Below are positions 9,401 through 11,137 of a DNA stretch of 11,137 bases, one piece after another. Source of the stretch: Lunasporangiospora selenospora (lineage: Eukaryota > Mortierellomycota > Mortierellomycetes > Mortierellales > Mortierellaceae); NCBI GenBank assembly GCA_015680635.1, contig JAABOA010000781.1, positions 454 through 11,590 on the forward strand, in the 5' to 3' direction. How positions within the stretch are numbered: the first letter of the stretch is position 1; every line of letters begins with the position of its first letter. A program made the position numbers and the translations under genes. Under the pieces are notes generated by a model. That model was not told where the DNA came from. It saw only the letters and a list, made by a program, of their open reading frames with translations, and ran no database searches.

Positions 9401-11123
9401 CGACCACGACCCCAGCAACAGCAGAGGCAACCTCCAACCGCAGCTTCGGCATTTCCCACAGCCGATGGATTTCCTGGCCTTTCCGTTGCCAAACCAGTCA
9501 TGGGTATGCATGCAGGTCCAGGAAAACCATTTGGTGGACAAGCCTATCCACCAATAGCGCATTTGCAACCACAATCACAACATCCTCAAGATTTTTATTC
9601 GTTTGAATCACTTGTCCAGGACCCTCTGCTGCTGTTCAAGGTTGATTATCGGGTATTTAGACGACCAATGATCTTTCGAATGTTTATCCAAATTCTGGGT
9701 GCGGTTATGGTTGGTTCCCGTCATTGGTTCCGGAAACAGTTCCAGGCAGCGCAAGCAATCCAGAGTGCAATGTTTGAGAGGGTGATTTATAGTGCGCCTG
9801 GCCATGCATCCACGTCTGCTTCACTGCCTCTCGGACAACCTGGAGCTATTCCTACGCTCCAGTTTAAGGAGGCCAATCTGAGCGCAATGCTGTATATTCA
9901 AGATTCAACCTTGATTCAACTTTTGCTCGAGATTTGTCAGTTAGGGCCTTTGGATCAACAGGTAGAGAAGGATAAGGATCAGGAGAAGCAAAAACGTCGA
10001 CCAAAACATCGCAACAAACGGCTTGGAGCTTCGACCCATTCGGATGTAGATATGGAAGAGAATGAAAATGACCATGAAGAGGAGGAGGATGAAGGAGAAG
10101 AGCATGATGGAGAGGATGACAGTGGAAGTAGTGATGCGGAAGGAGGATTGCACTCGGATGGTGATCCAGACAAGGACCATGATCTTGACCTTGACCATGA
10201 GCATGAACATGAGCCAGAACATGAGCCAGAACATACTCGAGACCTGAAACGGGAACGGGAACGGGAGCGTGAAGAAGACCCACCTAGATCCCGAAGGAAC
10301 AAGCGAAGGACGAAACGAACGCAGCAACATCACCATCCGCACCACCACCAGCAGCACCAGCAGCAACAACACCACCCACATCACCCACACCAACAGCAAC
10401 ACCAGCATTCACAAAAGCGAAGGCAATCTCTTTTGGTTCCTCATGCACCCAAACCGACCGAGCAACCATCCCCACGACCACGAACACGGCAGCCCACTGC
10501 AACCAAGAATGAAGCTCACCGTTCGAATGAAGTCTTGAAAGAAATTCGAGTGGTCACCTTTAATTTCTTGCATCAACTCTTTATCGATCACAAGATTTTT
10601 CCCAAGTTGGTTCATTTTCAAGGATATGCTATGGATCTGTTGCCAACCACGGTGGAAGGGATCTCGTCGATTCATGTGTGTCTCGACTTTGCTCATGAGC
10701 TGCTCCATGCCCCTCCCACACGGACACTGCCCTTGAGCGGTAATAGCGGAGTTGGTAGCGGCGGTAACCCAGGTTCGGGGCCTGGGTTGAGCATATCTGG
10801 GTCAAGCGTAGTAGCAGGGATAGAGCCCGGCAATGCTGGAACAGGTGGAGGCAGTGCTATGGGGGGAGGAGGAGGAGGAGTCGGTAGCGAAGGGGGCAGT
10901 GCGGACGACTTGACTCCACAGCTCTTTGCCCTGCGGTTAGCTGTGCTGCTCTGTGAACGATTCCCATTACAGACGACTATGCAAATGGCGGTGGATTCGA
11001 TCATGCCCAAGATCCGGATGCTTTTGACGCACACTTCTGTATCGGGTGAAGTTTACGAGTCGGCCAAAATTCTGTGTCGAGCGTTCCCGACGATGCGGAA
11101 TGATGTTGTGAACATTATCCGTG
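6338..11123 (+). CDS. INTS2: Integrator complex subunit 2 (INTS2), 3' end beyond the window
   Basis: INTS2 is a helical scaffold subunit of the nuclear Integrator complex, which cleaves nascent snRNA and promoter-proximal RNA polymerase II transcripts. My model has exons 6338-6409, 6578-6655, 6753-6904, 7029-7200, 7319-8594, 8693-9091 and 9210-11123, giving 1354 codons plus one base; animal INTS2 is about 1200 residues. Conserved blocks appear in family order: the LFLPLLLSRYPF region (about 29-40), VLDIQ/MIVRSLQHIRDP across the exon 4/5 join (about 154-170), ELTIEHCHDE, PLDSNLVPLLRAY, LMPHELWALTIHALRP, QDPLLLFKVDYRVFRRP, LIQLLLEICQLG, and HFQGY plus IHVCLDFAHELL (from about 1185). Residues about 968-1155 are a lineage insert (acidic, then Arg/Lys, then His/Gln), and about 1225-1282 is Gly/Ser-rich. 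The start at 6338 is the first ATG after an in-frame stop at 6305. The family call is firm. The first three introns are less certain, and the C-terminus is off the window. Confidence 0.9.
6410..6577 (+). other. INTS2 intron 1 (predicted)
   Basis: The donor GTAAAT follows codon 24 (phase 0). A CTAAT branch-like site lies near 6521-6525, followed by a T-run, and the acceptor is CTACAG. Joining 6409 to 6578 yields a frame that matches the N-terminal LLLP-type helix of INTS2, which is the main support. Several other AG acceptors lie inside, so the right border is the less certain one. Confidence 0.55.
6656..6752 (+). other. INTS2 intron 2 (predicted)
   Basis: The donor is CAG|GTATAT, a TTAAC branch-like site lies at 6726-6730, and the acceptor is CGTAG. 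The join is phase 0. It brings the exon ending LASFLARYPQ onto AGTVLKYLKLDYQL, which resembles the corresponding INTS2 segment of animals. Confidence 0.6.
6905..7028 (+). other. INTS2 intron 3 (predicted, borders ambiguous)
   Basis: The strong donor GTAAGG at 6905 leaves two bases of a codon. The acceptor that keeps the downstream frame is the AAAG ending at 7028, with CTAAT branch candidates at 6994-6997 and 7006-7010. The better-looking acceptor CTTAG ending at 7002 is out of phase with this donor (it runs into TAA at 7007-7009). It would fit only a weaker donor such as GTTACG at 6861, which would add nine residues before the MVLVEL helix. Confidence 0.45.
7201..7318 (+). other. INTS2 intron 4
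   Basis: The donor is CAG|GTAAAA, a TTAAC branch-like site lies near 7291-7295, and the acceptor is AACAG. The phase-0 join links PVLDIQ to MIVRSLQHIRDP without a gap relative to animal INTS2, so the borders are well supported. The + frame running on past 7200 to 7443 is intron plus shadow. Confidence 0.85.
8595..8692 (+). other. INTS2 intron 5
   Basis: The donor is CGAG|GTAACA, a classic ACTAAC branch site lies at 8666-8671, and the acceptor is TTTTGTAG. Phase 1: one base from exon 5 and two from exon 6 make a GAG codon, after which the YSEMLMEYVQIRK helix continues the INTS2 homology. Confidence 0.88.
9092..9209 (+). other. INTS2 intron 6
   Basis: The donor is AAAG|GTATCA, a TTTAAC branch-like site lies near 9163-9168, then a long pyrimidine tract, and the acceptor is CATTAG. 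Phase 1, giving a GCA codon. The joined frame LKAYHVFQRLPQ leads directly into the conserved LIEASLPALLDSG block of INTS2. Confidence 0.88.
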
Positions 11124-11137
11124 GTAAGCCTATTTTT
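11124..11137 (+). other. INTS2 intron 7, 5' end only
   Basis: GTAAGC after CGTG at the conserved NDVVNIIR segment is a good donor. Animal INTS2 continues for roughly 80 further residues after this point, so a final exon should lie outside the window. Confidence 0.65.

Noticed and set aside
9864-10408. Overlapping - strand ORFs rich in His/Leu/Val or Ser/Arg
   Set aside because: They are antisense shadows of the acidic and His/Gln repeat codons of INTS2 exon 7.

Overview
The window looks like nuclear DNA of an early-diverging fungus, most likely close to Mortierella (Mortierellomycota). This rests on short introns (about 60-170 bp) with GT...AG ends and CTAAC/CTAAT-type branch sites, poly-Gln/His and acidic low-complexity runs inside a conserved nuclear protein, and a decayed reading frame that resembles the Crinkler-like proteins of that lineage. 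The taxonomic call is inference. No rRNA, tRNA, CRISPR array or bacterial-type operon is visible.

Left end (1-1017): no convincing gene. It is dominated by purine-rich microsatellites on the + strand, a short GGGCAAA tandem and a TGGTC-type repeat block. Read on the - strand these are CT-rich, as is common upstream of fungal genes, so this may be the 5' flank of a leftward gene beyond the window edge.

Middle (1018-6337): no intact recognisable gene. One unbroken 109-codon ORF lies on the - strand at 1018-1347. The rest is a patchwork of coding-like but interrupted frames on alternating strands: + 1280-2793, - 3137-3542, + 4130-4543, and - 4593-6417. The clearest piece (- strand, 5117-4593) looks like the C-terminal part of a Mortierella Crinkler-like protein with in-frame stops. 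I read the region as a graveyard of decayed genes, but the families of most pieces are not identified.

Right end (6338-11137): a multi-exon + strand gene for Integrator complex subunit 2 (INTS2). I model seven exons joined by six introns; the gene runs off the right edge at a splice donor (11124), so the C-terminal end is missing. The conserved blocks follow animal INTS2 in order and are interrupted by lineage-specific disordered inserts: acidic, Arg/Lys, His/Gln and Gly/Ser-rich. The 5' flank of INTS2, and apparently its first exon, overlap the antisense relic of 5699-6417.

Only INTS2 is a well-supported gene. It would act in the nucleus as part of the Integrator backbone in 3'-end cleavage and attenuation of RNA polymerase II transcripts. 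Nothing else in the window can be tied to it functionally.
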